Positions 35,681-47,604 of a stretch of DNA of 53,854 nt are shown here, one piece after another. Position numbers and translations under genes: made by a program. This DNA comes from Kalaharituber pfeilii (lineage: Eukaryota; Ascomycota; Pezizomycetes; Pezizales; Pezizaceae). The notes under the pieces were generated by a model. That model saw only the letters and a list, made by a program, of their open reading frames with translations. It made no database searches and was not told the DNA's origin. The stretch spans positions 1 to 53,854 of the forward strand of contig WHUZ01000171.1 of assembly GCA_015179045.1 (NCBI GenBank), in the 5' to 3' direction. Within the stretch, counting starts at the first letter, position 1. The number at the start of each line of letters is the position of its first letter.

Positions 35681-37046
35681 ATCTGCAAATATCTCGTGAA
35701 CGTCAAGCTAAATATGGGCTAGGAGTGTCCAGATTAGAGTGAGAAGCAGAACCAGAAGAGCGGTGAAGATCAGCTTGCAGCTGAGAAGAACACGTACTTT
35801 TGGATATGTGGGAAAGGTGAGTGCAGGAAGTATACTGGAAGACGAGCTGGGAGATGGTGAAGAGCATCTTTCAAAGTGGAGTCCTCTGCTCCACTTAGTA
35901 CCTGCCGACATTGCACTACTTCCTAAAGAAAGGACACTCATAGCATACAAGAAGTACTTACCGAGTTCCTCTTCAGCGTTGTTGATGCAAGCTAGACGCA
36001 TGTTCTCGCCGAGAACCATAGTACGCTTCGTGAACTTCCTCAACAGGAAATATTCAGTGCCGAGCTCGACAGCTGGCTTGGTTTCAGCCAGTCACATTCC
36101 GTTTGCTCCTTCAAACTCAAGTAGTAAAGGCACCCTGTGTCCGACTACGCATTATACATAGTGACAGTCATGTGACTTCCACATTTTAGCCCTGCATGTT
36201 CAGTGACTAAATTTTGTCAACTTGATTGACCACTTGCCACTAACCTGATTAGTTTGCAAGTCTGCGAGTCTTGGTTGGCTTGCGAGACAGGCGATTGTTA
36301 AGGTACATAATTTGCATGAGTTCCTCCAAACGGGTCCATCTCGGCTGGACTCACTTCTTAATCACGACTCAAGCTGCAGAACTTAATACGTTACATCGTA
36401 TCTCTGTGTTGTACATATGGAAAATGAGCATACGAAACCTTGGGGTAGTATTGCTGTAACCAAAACTAGCATCAAACAATGAAGCACAGAGATGTCCAGG
36501 GAAATAACCCGTCATTTGCGGGGCTTGCGTGTAACATTTAATTCATACTATAAATGAATTTGAGAATTCAAAGAAGCCCACAAAAAAAAATCCCTTTATC
36601 CATAGAATGGAAAGGAACTTCAAATGCATCTTAAACGCGAGAGCGAAGAAAAGACAGACGATTGTGACAGCGAGCACTCCAGCAGTTGACATGTAAAATA
36701 TTGAAATATAAGAATAAATCGCAGGATCACATGTGACAAGGCAAAGACAATTATCAAGACTGAAAGGAAAGCACTCAGAACAACTGGCACCACCATAAGT
36801 AGAGAGTACCCCAAAGGAAATGATCCCATGAAAATCCAAACACCTAATGTTTGAAAAGCAGACAACAAAGATCCACAGTTAAAGGACTTAATGACTAAGG
36901 GCACCCACTACACCAGTGCAGCCGTAAACAAGCACAAAAAGCAAAAACAACCCTGAAAGGTGCAGCAAACCGAAGACGTTTTTCTGATAGGAAAGTAAAT
37001 CAAGCCTGGACTAAACGCCGTGCATCAAAAGGAGCACAAACACACG
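35681..37046. other. Intergenic region with possible leader exons
   Basis: On the minus strand, an ATG at 36019 opens MVLGENMRLACINNAEEEL, which ends at a GTAAGT donor (35961). An acceptor-like TTTAG lies at 35923. A hydrophobic stretch TALLVLLLTLIWTLLAHI is encoded near 35715-35770. These could be 5' exons of the gene below or a small separate gene. From 36170 to 37046 I see nothing recognisable. Confidence 0.35.
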
Positions 37047-38846
37047 TTAAGCTGCATAAACAGAGTGGTAGCCACGACTGTCGGCTTCCAAGCGGTCCAA
37101 CCTACCATCTTTGGCCGCCATGTACAATTGGTTGAGACGATCAACGGGAATAGCATCGTTTGGATCCTGCCCAGGACCCTGCAAGGTTCCAGGTGGTCCT
37201 GGTGGTACCATTTGCCCAACTGGCGGAGGAGGATGCATGTGAGCAGCATGAGGACTATATAAAATGCAAGTGGCGGCGATAACACCGACGCACATCATGA
37301 AATCAGCAAACGGCCTCCCAGGTGACACTACAATTCAGAATTCAAAAGAAAGGGGAATCGGTCCAGGACGTGGTCAGAGAATAGGGAACAATTGACAAGT
37401 ACAGAGATGTGACAAGTGATTCGAAGACTTTTTGAAAATTCCTAAAGAAAAAGAGGGCAAAGGGAAAAACTTCCGCAAACGAGGAAAGACCGGAAAGTGT
37501 ATATAGATACAAAAAGAAAAAAAAAAAAAGCAACTACTTTAGAGGTGCGAAGTTCCCGAAATGGTGAGTAGGAGGCAAGCCCATAGCAGGATAAACTGGT
37601 GGCGGAGGAGCAGGTCTGTAAGGAGTACCCGCGGGGCCAGAATTATTCTGGCTCCTACCCCAAGACAACCTCACACGCGAATTCCCAATGGGGTACCCTT
37701 GCATCTGATTAATGGCCATCTCTGCTGCATGCCTCTGCACAAATTGAACAAAGCCACATCCCTTTCCTGGCGGAATCTTGACATAAGTGATTTCTCCGAA
37801 ACCTTGGAAAAACGAGCGGAGTTCATCTTCCGTGACATAGCCAGAGAGCCCTCCGACAAAGACAGTTGTGTTATTCGGGTCGGTAAACTGATTCATTGGC
37901 TGAGGTGCGCCGTAATACCCAATGGGAGGGGCTCCCATGGAATACATCCCAATTGGCCCTGGCATACCCGCTGGTCCACCACCTGTTTTGTTCTTTGGAG
38001 TAGCAGTGGAAATACGCATTGGCCTATTTCCGCAGTATACTCCTTGCATTTCAGTCAACGCTCTCTGCTGATCCATTTCGTCAGAGAAACGGACGAATCC
38101 GTATCCTCGAGACATCCCGCTGACTGGATCCGTCATGATCTTAGCTGACTTGCAAGAGGGAAATCTGGACTGGAACAAAGAAACAAGAACATATTCATTC
38201 ACTTCAGGGCCCAAGTCACCAACAAAAATGGAGTATTCAGGCCCACGATCATCCCTAGCTAAATGTTAGCAAGCATCAGTATATAATTGCTACCAAATGT
38301 GCATACCTGCGATCGGCGAGACCGCCACCCGAGGCCCAGTTAAGCTTGAACGGACGATTGCTGTTGGGCATGAGGGTTCCATTCAAGGTCAAGGCCTTTG
38401 CTGCAGCAGCTGGAGAGCCGAAGTCGACAAAGCAGTAACCGGCATTACTACTTATCACATTAGAAACTATAAAGATTCACAGGTCATGCATTTACTTACC
38501 CAGAAAACTTGTCACGGATCATCTTGACACTGACGGTTTCACCCATGTTATACCAGATATTACGGACAAAGTTCTCATCGATCCAGGGTTCGAGCTCACC
38601 CATCCTAAATTGTCGTTAGCGAAAGACAAGTGTTTTCTCTAGAGTGACATACCAGAGGGTGGTCTTGCCATCATTGCCAGTTTGGCCATTTTGAGCCCCT
38701 GCTGCTGCCGAGTTGGAGGGGTATGGAATGGGAGATGCAGATGGAGGCTGTTGAGCAGTTTGCTGGTTCGGTGGGGCACCACCCGCAGCTGCTCCATTTG
38801 GAGATCCAGACCCTTGGGGTTGAGTATAATCATACGGGAAAGACAT
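37047..38846 (-). CDS. Three-RRM RNA-binding protein, NAM8/CSX1/TIA-1 type
   Basis: Five exons (38653-38846, 38500-38604, 38307-38447, 37538-38254, 37047-37254) join in frame to 454 residues. RRM1 starts after TTLWMGELEPWIDENFV and contains NAGYCFVDF (RNP1). RRM2 has YSIFVGDLGPEV and RGYGFVRFSDE. RRM3 has NTTVFVGGLSGYV and KGCGFVQFVQRHAA. The N-terminus is Gln/Pro/Ala-rich, and the C-terminus has DPNDAIPVDRLNQLYMAAKDGRLDRL, a segment I recall from fungal members. Yeast Nam8 is a U1 snRNP component that binds U-rich sequence downstream of 5' splice sites; Csx1 controls stress mRNAs. The last intron (283 nt) has the donor GTAGTT, with an in-frame TAG at the junction, and a T-rich tract just after it. 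Which of the two orthologues this is cannot be told here. Confidence 0.92.
37255..37537 (-). other. Last intron of the NAM8/CSX1-like gene
   Basis: On the minus strand the donor is GTAGTT, immediately followed by GC and 13 T, then CTTTTTG. The acceptor is ATATAG. At 283 nt it is longer than most introns in the window. Retention stops translation at the junction and removes the last 69 residues. Confidence 0.75.
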
Positions 38847-39484
38847 GGCGAAACGACTTCGTGACGATTCGTTAAATGAGTTGAATGACGTTGAATATAA
38901 ATGCGTCTTTAGTGGGAAAAAACTTTTATTTCACTTCTTCTTGCACACTGGTTTAAGCGACTAAGAGTTAGACCTCAAAAACAAGAGACTAGCTGGGGGG
39001 GCAATTAGGGTCTTGTAGATCTCACCAAAGAGAAGATTGCAGAATATAGAACCTCGAGAACTGAGAAACAAGATGTCAGAAATACGATTCGAATGATGAA
39101 CGCGTTTACTTAATGCGATGAGATGAAGAAATTGAGAGCGAGAAAAAAAATTGTAAGAACAGCGATCCGTTATGAAATAGGAAAAACACTTTAGAGAAGT
39201 GCGTCGTTCCGATTCAGTAATCAAACCGTCGGAAGGAATTGAATGCAGTGAAGGGAGATAGGGTGGATTCTTAGGTATTTAGGATGGGGGGGTGGGGAAT
39301 GGAGAAACCTTTGTTGTAATACGCTGCTGCAATCTGTGTCAGTAAAAGAGAAGAAGAGAGTGTAAGAAAGAAAGTGGTTGGGTCTGGGGCAAGTGAGGTG
39401 ATGCTGTCGGAAGATGTAGGCGGCAAGTTTTTCCATCGAACGAGAAAACTCAGAGATGCAAGGATTTTTTCTTTTTTTTCTTTT

Positions 39485-39521
<37 letters not shown>

Positions 39522-40080
39522 TTTAAATGTGTGAGAGGACAGATTACCAACCTTCAACACCGAAATTCAAGTCTTGTGAGATGCTGAATCAACTTGCGAG
39601 AACCACAAAGATTTGAAAGGCAAGAAGAGACGAGATAAACCAGCGACACCAGCGATGAAGCAGTAACCGGGAGAGTACAAATCAGAGATTAAGAGGCAAA
39701 TGAAGAACACCCGCAGAACCAAAAGAACTCGAGATATTGACAGAGATGACTTTTTTTCGTGAGGATGGTAAAGAGAGCGGAGAAAAAAGACAGAGAATGT
39801 GTGGGAGAGGAGGGTAGAAAAAGTAGTTGGGGGGAAGGCGTAGTCAGTAGGTAGTGGGAAGGGAAGAAGAAATTGGGTTGACGGGTAGTGGGCAGAAAAG
39901 TTTACTTTGCGTGTGTGTGTGGGGGGGGGGGTGGAAGACGTAGTGGTGGTCACTTTCGGTTTATGGTGGGAGGCGACGACAGCAGCTAGGAAGTTACTAG
40001 AGGCAAGAATTGCAATGAGATGGGATGGGGGGTGGGTAAGTAGCTCAAGGTTGGAGTGGTGGGGGGGCTAAGCTCTAGTT
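38847..40080. other. Upstream region of the NAM8/CSX1-like gene
   Basis: Purine-rich on the plus strand, hence pyrimidine-rich in the sense of the gene below. It holds 30 T at 39487-39516 and a (GT)n/G10 stretch near 39909-39930. It likely contains a long 5' leader and promoter; unspliced leader introns are possible. No protein is recognised. Confidence 0.45.
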
Positions 40081-43000
40081 AGTGGTGCATTCACAAACGT
40101 TGAATTGCGGCGGGCTCTATGGCTATCACCAGCTGACAAGCCTACCGTGGGTCTTCAGCGGATCTCTGCGCACGGCGGCGCTGCGGCGACTCGACTTGTG
40201 CTGCTCTCATGTGAGCCGTATTGTCTACCTATCCATTGCACCTGCGCTAGCATATGTACTATTAGCATCATGGTATCGCGCTGAGGACAGCCATCAGCGC
40301 CGTGGTCAGTGACTGTCTTGTTTTTTTGCTTTTCTTGATGCTATTTTTCCCCATCTTCGCTCAGGCCCTTCGCTCGCAGCCCGATCCTTCGCCTGGGCAA
40401 TTGGCCTTTACTGACGTCCCAACGGCTTTGGTCCGTGTGAATCATATCATAGCCTCGCATTGCGCTGCCAGGCCTCACTTCTCTGCAATGTACCTCATCA
40501 TGTATCCAGTCATCCCGGGCATAGGCATTTGCACTCTCGTAAGCAGCCTGGAGCTAGAGGCTCACACGGCACAGTGCACATGTTTCTTTCACAGCCCACG
40601 TACAATCGGGCATTGTGCCAAGCCAGTTTAGTTAGTCTGGGTACAAGAAACACTTTTCGATGGCGCTCCATCTTAGTCCGGGTTCTTGACTGATTCACAA
40701 GCGATGCTAGCTAGCATCATGCGCTGATGTATGATCTACCTTCTCCAATTAAGAACATGTAAAAGTACAAATAATGTATATATGTAAGGTGGCCCATTCC
40801 GAAGCAAACTGCTACCTGTTCTCGTACCCGGATTGCTACCCTAGCCTCGTCCCTAGCTATTACCCTAAGGTGGGCCCCCTGAAGTATGTAGCTAAAGGTA
40901 TGTAGGTCCTAAGTCTGCGAGGCGAGAAGTGTTTTTTGGTTTTTTTTTTTTTACGGAGGGGTCACCTCTTCCCGATTGTGTTAAGAGGGAAGAGAAAGAA
41001 GTTTTGTTGTGAAAACAAAAAAAAAAAAAAGAATGAATGAATGAATGAATGAATGAATGAATGAATGAAAGAAATGAAAAAGAACGCAATAGAACGAAAG
41101 CAGTCACCTCGTGTGGGTCAATGAGTAAACGGAAACCTAATTCTACGTAGGCTTTCCTTGCTGCAATTTAAACACAGCACTTTACCTGTGGAATGTGGAA
41201 TGCCTGAGCTTCTTTCGCAACTCCTCCTTGTACCACTGTACCACGAACACACCAGCCCATGAGAGCTCAGCCGCCTCCAACTAAAGCAGCAATTTCTTCT
41301 AGTTGAAAGAATAGTAATGACAATTATCCAAGGAAGATTTCGAATGCGCCCTCAAATGTTCCATGCACAACACTTACGCGTGGGCTTCTCTTGGCGAGAG
41401 TCACGACATAGATTAGAGCGTTTGCGGCTTAGTATTGCCCTATTGTCCCCAACCTCTCTGCCAAATTCAACGTCCCAGTTCCCAAGTCTCTTCATGGATT
41501 GTTGCAACGCACAGAAGAGAGATAAAGTAGTCTTTCGTAGAATTCTATAATAACTTTTCCGCTGCACTTCCTTTATTCTTTATTTTTAGGTTTTTACTTG
41601 CCGATTTTGCAGCAAGCCGTGAATTCAGCACCAGTGCCCGTTTGTCCGTCCGAGCCTAGTGCGGCCAGCATTTGTTGACACTTCTTCAGAGTATGCTAGC
41701 CGACCTAGGATATATTCAACTCCGCTTCACATGATACTCATTTGGAGTAGTATAATATTTTTATTTCCTACAGGAGTACAACTTTCACCCAGTGCGCTAC
41801 AAGCACGGTGAACCGGGTTTGATGTTATCCGCATTTTGACTGCAGCTTCCCAGTACTTAGTGGATAGGTTAGGTGATTCACCGGGTATATCAATGAGAAC
41901 GGATATATCCAGTAGTAGTGTCACTTTTGGCCGCCTTGGTTCGCCAATAGGGCGCAAGGCCGAAACAGGATCCTAAGTTTAATATCGGCTTGCAAGCTCA
42001 CAGAACATGTGGCGTTTGCAGATATAGGCACTTTGCGCCTCATTGAGTGAGGCCTCTGGCGCCTACGGGTATATAAATATTGCTATACATATAGTGTAGA
42101 GTAGTGCGCTTGGAGTAAATGGACCCGATCTAAATCTTAGACGCAAGAGTGGAATATTTTACAACCATGCCAATACTGTATTGAGACCTAAAGATATCCG
42201 TTAAGGGGCTTCTGCCTCCACAGATAATCATGGACCAGCCGCTGGATGAGGAGCCCTGGATAACTGAGCTTGCCAAGAAATTAAACAATCCATAAAAAAA
42301 AAGAAATTTCTTTGATGATGATGTAAGGGCGTACCAACTTGAGCAAAACGATTGCCCGTCATATGACGCAACTAGAATGATATAACGACACTGGAGTTTG
42401 AGTTCTAGTGAGGGGTAACTAAATTAAGTTAGCCTATACAAGTGCTGTTGTGTCCCCTAAGTAATTAAGTATGTCTACAATGAGGGCAAGACCAGTGCAG
42501 TGTACAGCCACAAGCCCTAGAGTGACACTGACATAGTTTCAAGTTGACGATGAGGCTCGGCTCCTGTATATTCAAGGTTTTAAGATATACCAGTGTTGTG
42601 GTGAGCCCTTGAATCGCTGACTGTAGATCCTTAACGGTTTTCAAGAGAATGAATTACTTTCAACTCAGCAGATGCTTCCGACATGTATTCTTTGGCACAC
42701 ACATTCGTGATTTCATTTGAGGGATGAGCTGCGGAACGGTGGAGATAAATTATAGCAATGCTAGTATCCCAGATGGGACTTACAACACAGGAAGACTCCT
42801 TGAATTCGAGGCATTGAGTCAATATTTCGACGAGAGAGGAACCCATCAGTCGGGGTAATAGCTGAACACAAGCAATCGTAACTAAAGGGAATAGTTGATT
42901 GTGAGCAAATTCTACAAGATATACTTGTCAGACCATCTCACTGTATACGTGCCCCTCTAAAAAGCTGGTTAAGCTATCGAGTAGTGCATGTGATCTTGAC

Positions 43001-43090
43001 TTGGAACTGGCGGTCATTATTAATTTTTTCGAGCACTGTTTATCTGCATTCTGCCTTCGTATACACTAAGGCCATTAAACTAGGATATAC
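40081..43090. other. Gene-poor stretch, first part
   Basis: No gene is recognised on either strand. Open frames are short and lack known motifs. A (GAAT)n tetranucleotide repeat of about 39 bp lies at 41031-41069. Base use is mixed, unlike the neighbouring coding DNA. Confidence 0.45.
41031..41069 (+). repeat. (GAAT)n tetranucleotide repeat
   Basis: About ten GAAT units in tandem, preceded by a 14-A run. It lies in the gene-poor stretch. Confidence 0.9.
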
Positions 43091-43096
43091 AGTTTT

Positions 43097-43499
43097 CCCT
43101 TGGCTATACCGGGTCTGTAAAATCCGGGTCGGTATAGCAAGGGTCGGTTATAAAAATAAAATGCTAGGCAGAAATACAATAGAGCAAAAATAACGTAAAT
43201 TGCCTAATTGGGAAGTAGATCGACAATGACAACCTGATTTAATTATGTAAAGTCAAGTTTAGTAAGCATGTTCAAGGTGAATGCAAAGGTGGTGCAGCCA
43301 AGATTGGACGTATAAGTATTAGTGTATCGGGTAGAGCAAATATTGTTTGTATGGAGACAGTGGGGTAAGTGCGTGGCAATTCCTGTCCAGTCCGGTGCGT
43401 CCGGTATAGCAAGAGGGTTTTGTACGGGAACGGAATGTAGCAGCCTGAGAGCATCCGGTATAGCAAGGTTTCTGTACAGCCAGGTCCGATTATAGCAAG
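43097..43499. repeat. Cluster of TCCGGTATAGCAAG repeats, MITE-like
   Basis: Related 14-15 bp units read TCCGGTATAGCAAG on the plus strand at about 43130, 43400, 43454 and 43485 (the last a variant, TCCGATTATAGCAAG). One copy is inverted at 43099-43112 (CTTGGCTATACCGG). The inverted copy and the 43130 copy form a hairpin. The outermost copies face each other over about 400 bp, as in a short non-autonomous DNA transposon with degenerate terminal and subterminal repeats. No transposase is present. The flanks show no clear target duplication. Confidence 0.5.
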
Positions 43500-46076
43500 T
43501 AGTATTTATTACTCATTTTGCCTGTGCCATTGTGCATGTGTTTGCGTATCCAGACCCCCTTGAGCCAGTCACCTATGATTCTCCAATAGATTGCAGATCC
43601 TATCTCTGTACACATGAATGTGACGTTTTATACTCATAGAAAGCTCATCGCTATCAAATACAGGTACAGAAACCCCAGCTCTCCACAATCAACAACTCGA
43701 GCCTAGCTCGTGTGGTGTGGGGGGGTTAATACGGAATTGTGCATGTTCCCTGATCATCCTTTAGTATCTTTTCCATCGAACTTGAAGTTGAGTAGCCAAA
43801 AATTTTTAGCACAACTCTTCCCAGGCTGATTAAACTTATAATCGTTCAGAAGAGTGTATCCGTAGATTCTTGACTTCAAAGTATTTTGAGGCTTCAGACG
43901 CTACTTCTCAGCATCGACGTGGTACGTTAAGTGTACTTTTATTACAGCAACATTTTGACTCTGGCTTGACAATGCTACCATTCATCGACCAAATGAGAGG
44001 CATGAATGTTGCCTATTAGGTGTCTTCCCCTAAGGATTTATGTGAAATTCAAACCCCGGCTTTGAAATAAAACCGGGGCCCGTATCTCTGTTTTATTGTT
44101 TGGTAGATTGTTCGAAACAATCTTTGGAAGAGGGGTAATCCCTCCTCTTTCAAAATACTCACTTGAATAAACAATAAACAATACAAGTACATAACAAAAG
44201 CAGTTTGTTAGAGTACACTACTGCTGAAGTAGCATAGTTTCTAATAACTATACCATATAGAGGATATTTAAATTCACATTTGCATCATATGCACCTGTTC
44301 TGCTTGCATATGTAATTTCCAGTGATGCATTCTTATCCTCCAGCGAAAATTTTTCACCCCGAGAGTTCAGCCTCCTCTACTCTTTCGCTTTTTAGATACA
44401 TTGATACCTGACTGCTACCTACTGTAGTGCTTGCCGGCAGAACTTGACTGCTATATCTTAAGCCTAGTGCTCTCTTTTGGTGCTTGCGAGCTCATGTTGT
44501 CTTTTGTGATGAGATTGACAGCTTGTTCGCTGGCTTATATTATAATCTTCCCAGCCCACTTCCGGCCCTGAAGGTTATTTTCTAGTACCCACTTGTCCGT
44601 CAGAAAGAGCTATGTACTATGATCATTCACGTTAATTCCCTTTATCCATGAAAGGCTAACCAGACTGATGAAACTCCTAATTGCAGTGTAGCCGTCCTGT
44701 TTTTCACAATTCACTAGCAATATGTTAGGTTAAAAGCTGTCCAAAATATGACCATTTTCGTGCTTGTCCTGAGATTAAAATTTTCCCTGTCGCCGAGGCT
44801 TCCAAATTGTCCTGATAATGAACGTTTATATCACCATCTGAAAACTGAGAAATGATAGAAATAGATACAGTAGTTTCGTAAACCAGACCTCCTAAGAAAT
44901 ACCGTACTCCATTCCGCCATAGGACCGTTGAACTGGTAAGCACGTTTCTTGTGTGTCAGCTGTCGCTGTATGTATGAAAACCTTCAGGACTGTTCCGTAA
45001 TACTGGTCAGTTAAGAGCAGTAGGGTCACACTAGGTCTCCACAGCTGTCTCCAAAATCGAAGGTCCCATTGTAGCTGTAGATGCCTCTCCGTTTTCTTCC
45101 AGGTGTTAAAGTGGGATCGCTCGCAGAATCGTTTCCATTCTCCTCCCTTCATAAGCTAGAACGCATGATTCTGGAGGGCCATTAGACAACCATACAGTAA
45201 GGAGAATAAGATATATATATCTTGCGTACTCGATAGCTTTGGTAGACGGGTCATGCGTTGATCTCCCTATCCTAACATAGCTGATGACGTACCACTATTC
45301 ACTTTCGTAGTTGTGGGGGCTATAGCTAGCTTCGTGGTTCGCTGGATAGAGGTGCATGGAGAGCTATTTTGAGTGAGGCCGGTGACCTTGGGCGACATAT
45401 AAAAAACGACTTGACTGCACTGTTAACACATAGGAGTCAATAGCTTATTAAACAGTATGGGATCTTTAAGGTTTCTGAGAATGTGTATTTTGGAGTCTGA
45501 TTCTACCGTCAAAATGTTCCAGTTTTCTCCCATCCCCAGTCTTTAGCATCTTCACCCAATTCCTCTTTTCCACTCCCGTAATTCGCTCGTCGCCCCGACT
45601 TCCTTTCCCAATATCTGTTGCTCACGAAAGCGTACAGATTCTACACTCGGTGGTCTACATGCACCACAACCGCCTTGAACATTAAGCAGGATGAAACGTT
45701 CCACCAGTAAAATGCCATTGTTGGATAGTATTCTCCTGAGCTGTGTAATTGGGCCATTGATGCCGGGACAACAAATGTGAATGGCAACTACACCCGGCAT
45801 CAGCTTTAAAGTTCACCAGGATGCCATAGAAGCTTACATATGTACCTTCAGCTTGATTGTGTTGGAGATGTGTGCTTAATGTGGTTGCCATACGAATTTT
45901 CCGTATAAAACCGGGCACGAGACTGTGCAAAACCTAAAACTTTAGTGCCTGGGGAATGATGGGCCTGGCACTGCAATTGCGCCCAGCTATGGGCTCGCAC
46001 TGTACATAAAGCAATTCATCGCAAGAAGAATCCTCAATTAGATTCCTTTATTTTATCCAGCTCCTGATTAACGAGA
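43500..46076. other. Gene-poor stretch, second part
   Basis: No intact gene is recognised. A hairpin cluster lies at 44054-44150. On the minus strand, overlapping frames at 44725-45152 and 45552-45930 look like possibly decayed coding sequence, without any family match. The end near 46000-46076 probably holds the promoter of the gene that starts at 46077. Confidence 0.45.
44054..44150. other. Three consecutive hairpins
   Basis: CCCCGG (44054-44059) pairs with CCGGGG (44073-44078). AGATTGTT pairs with AACAATCT around a 3-nt loop (44105-44123). GAGGG pairs with CCCTC (44130-44144). The three lie within 100 bp in otherwise featureless DNA. A structured RNA or a transposon end is possible. Confidence 0.45.
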
Positions 46077-47020
46077 ATGGAGATCGAGATCCCAACCACT
46101 TCTGATGAGCCTAATCGGCAAGGCAGCATTGCACCATCTGCAGATAACGCAGACACTCGAGAGACTGGAGGCTTCCTATTACCTCAGCCCTCTCTAGCTA
46201 AGTCGCCGGGCCCAGGGTCTACCATTGTCAAGCATCCCCGCCCGTTGCCGAATCCACGTTCGGTGCCTCTCAAGCCTGGCAGAAAACCGGAGGCATCTTT
46301 AATCAGGTATCTTGATGATGCTCTACAAAATATCTCTCGAAAGTACACAAAGAAATATACCCCTGGTGGTTATAGTAATATCCAGTCCATTGTCAAAGAC
46401 TTGGACGTCCTCGTGGACCTGATATGGGTGTCGTCAACGCGTAAGAGTGCTTGCCATCCCAAGAACATCACAGAGAGCTAATTGTGGATTTAGCTAATCT
46501 CCAAATACAGTACTTACTCCGAATTGCAAACGACTTCAATGACTACCTGTCATCGTTCATGGTTCAGCTTAGGACCACTTTCACATTCCTCGACGTACTA
46601 GATCGCTGCTTCTATGCACTACTCACAGGGCAATCTACTGATCCCGTACTTACGCCTATATCCCCCAGCATGGCTTCCTCTCGTATCACAACCACGGAGA
46701 AAGTACGGCTGAACTCAATTGTCCAGCGGACTAGGCTTCATGTAGTGAAGATAATAGAGGAAGGGCCCAGTGGAATTGCAGAAAGCCATCCAGATGAAGT
46801 CGAAGACGTTAATATGTCTACTGGATCTGCCTCGGATATTGCATCACGAGGCACAACTCCTGCCACCGATCTGAGTGGGATCGGAAGAGATAGTGAATAC
46901 GATCATGATGAGAGGCAGGATGAGGAGGACGACGAGGAGGATGAATTAGAGATGGCAGTTGCGAGGGTGTATGAACATACCCTGAGCGAGCTTAGCGAAC
47001 AGCTAGAACGCACACTCTGA
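46077..47020 (+). CDS. Conserved fungal protein of unknown function
   Basis: Two exons (46077-46440 and 46494-47020) with a 53-nt intron (GTAAGA..TTAG) give 296 residues. The core reads YTPGGYSNIQSIVKDLDVLVDLIWVSSTP then NLQIQYLLRIANDFNDYL, with TTEKVRLNSIVQRTRL further on. I recall this pattern (YSNIxxLxxDxDxLVDxIWVSGTPNLQVPYL) from a Pezizomycotina family annotated mainly as hypothetical. The splice is fixed by the conserved TPNLQ sequence spanning it. The C-terminus is acidic and ends in a helix (VARVYEHTLSELSEQL). No enzymatic motif is seen. Confidence 0.8.
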
Positions 47021-47604
47021 AACAGCAGTTCTTTTTTTATTTTTTATTTTTTTCCCCTTGAACATAAGTAGATTGGGCCCTCATTGTACACTTGTGAGCC
47101 TGTCTTCCTTTGCGTGCTTTCTGGTGCTTCATTTTATAGTGAGAGCCGCTATAAGTTTGGTTTATAGGAATCAATGATAGACTTCATCTCCTGGCGCTAC
47201 TCCTGATTAGAATGTTGAGGATTTCTCCATCTTGCCAGAAGTGCTTCTGCTTCTATTATCTTGTTCCACCAGAGTTTCGCGACTGCCTAAGCTAAGGAGG
47301 TTCCTATTTCAGCACTTCCCTCCAAAGAGGTAGTCAAGCAAGGCAGGTCCTGGGAAGCTGCCTCTCCCTCCTTCTTTCGTTTTCTATTCTGCAACACGTC
47401 TACCGTTCTCATGAGCACCCTACGAGACTATGAATAGTCCAAACTACTTCACTTGCAGCTTTTGCTGAGGATTTCTTGTTCAGCAGCCAGGGAGCTCCCC
47501 TGGTTTTGCTCGACTTGATCTCGGAGACAGCTTCCAGCTTGCTATATACCTCAGTCCTCCCTTAGCCACAGTTTTATATATATCAGATTGCATATCTTTG
47601 CATC
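47021..47604. other. Intergenic region
   Basis: It probably holds the 3' UTR of the upstream gene and the promoter of the RhoGEF gene; both are on the plus strand. T-rich near 47031-47056. No gene is seen. Confidence 0.5.

Noticed and set aside
40302..40631. 109-residue frame with a hydrophobic start, possible secreted protein
   Set aside because: It opens with GTG rather than ATG, has no upstream exon evidence and no family match.
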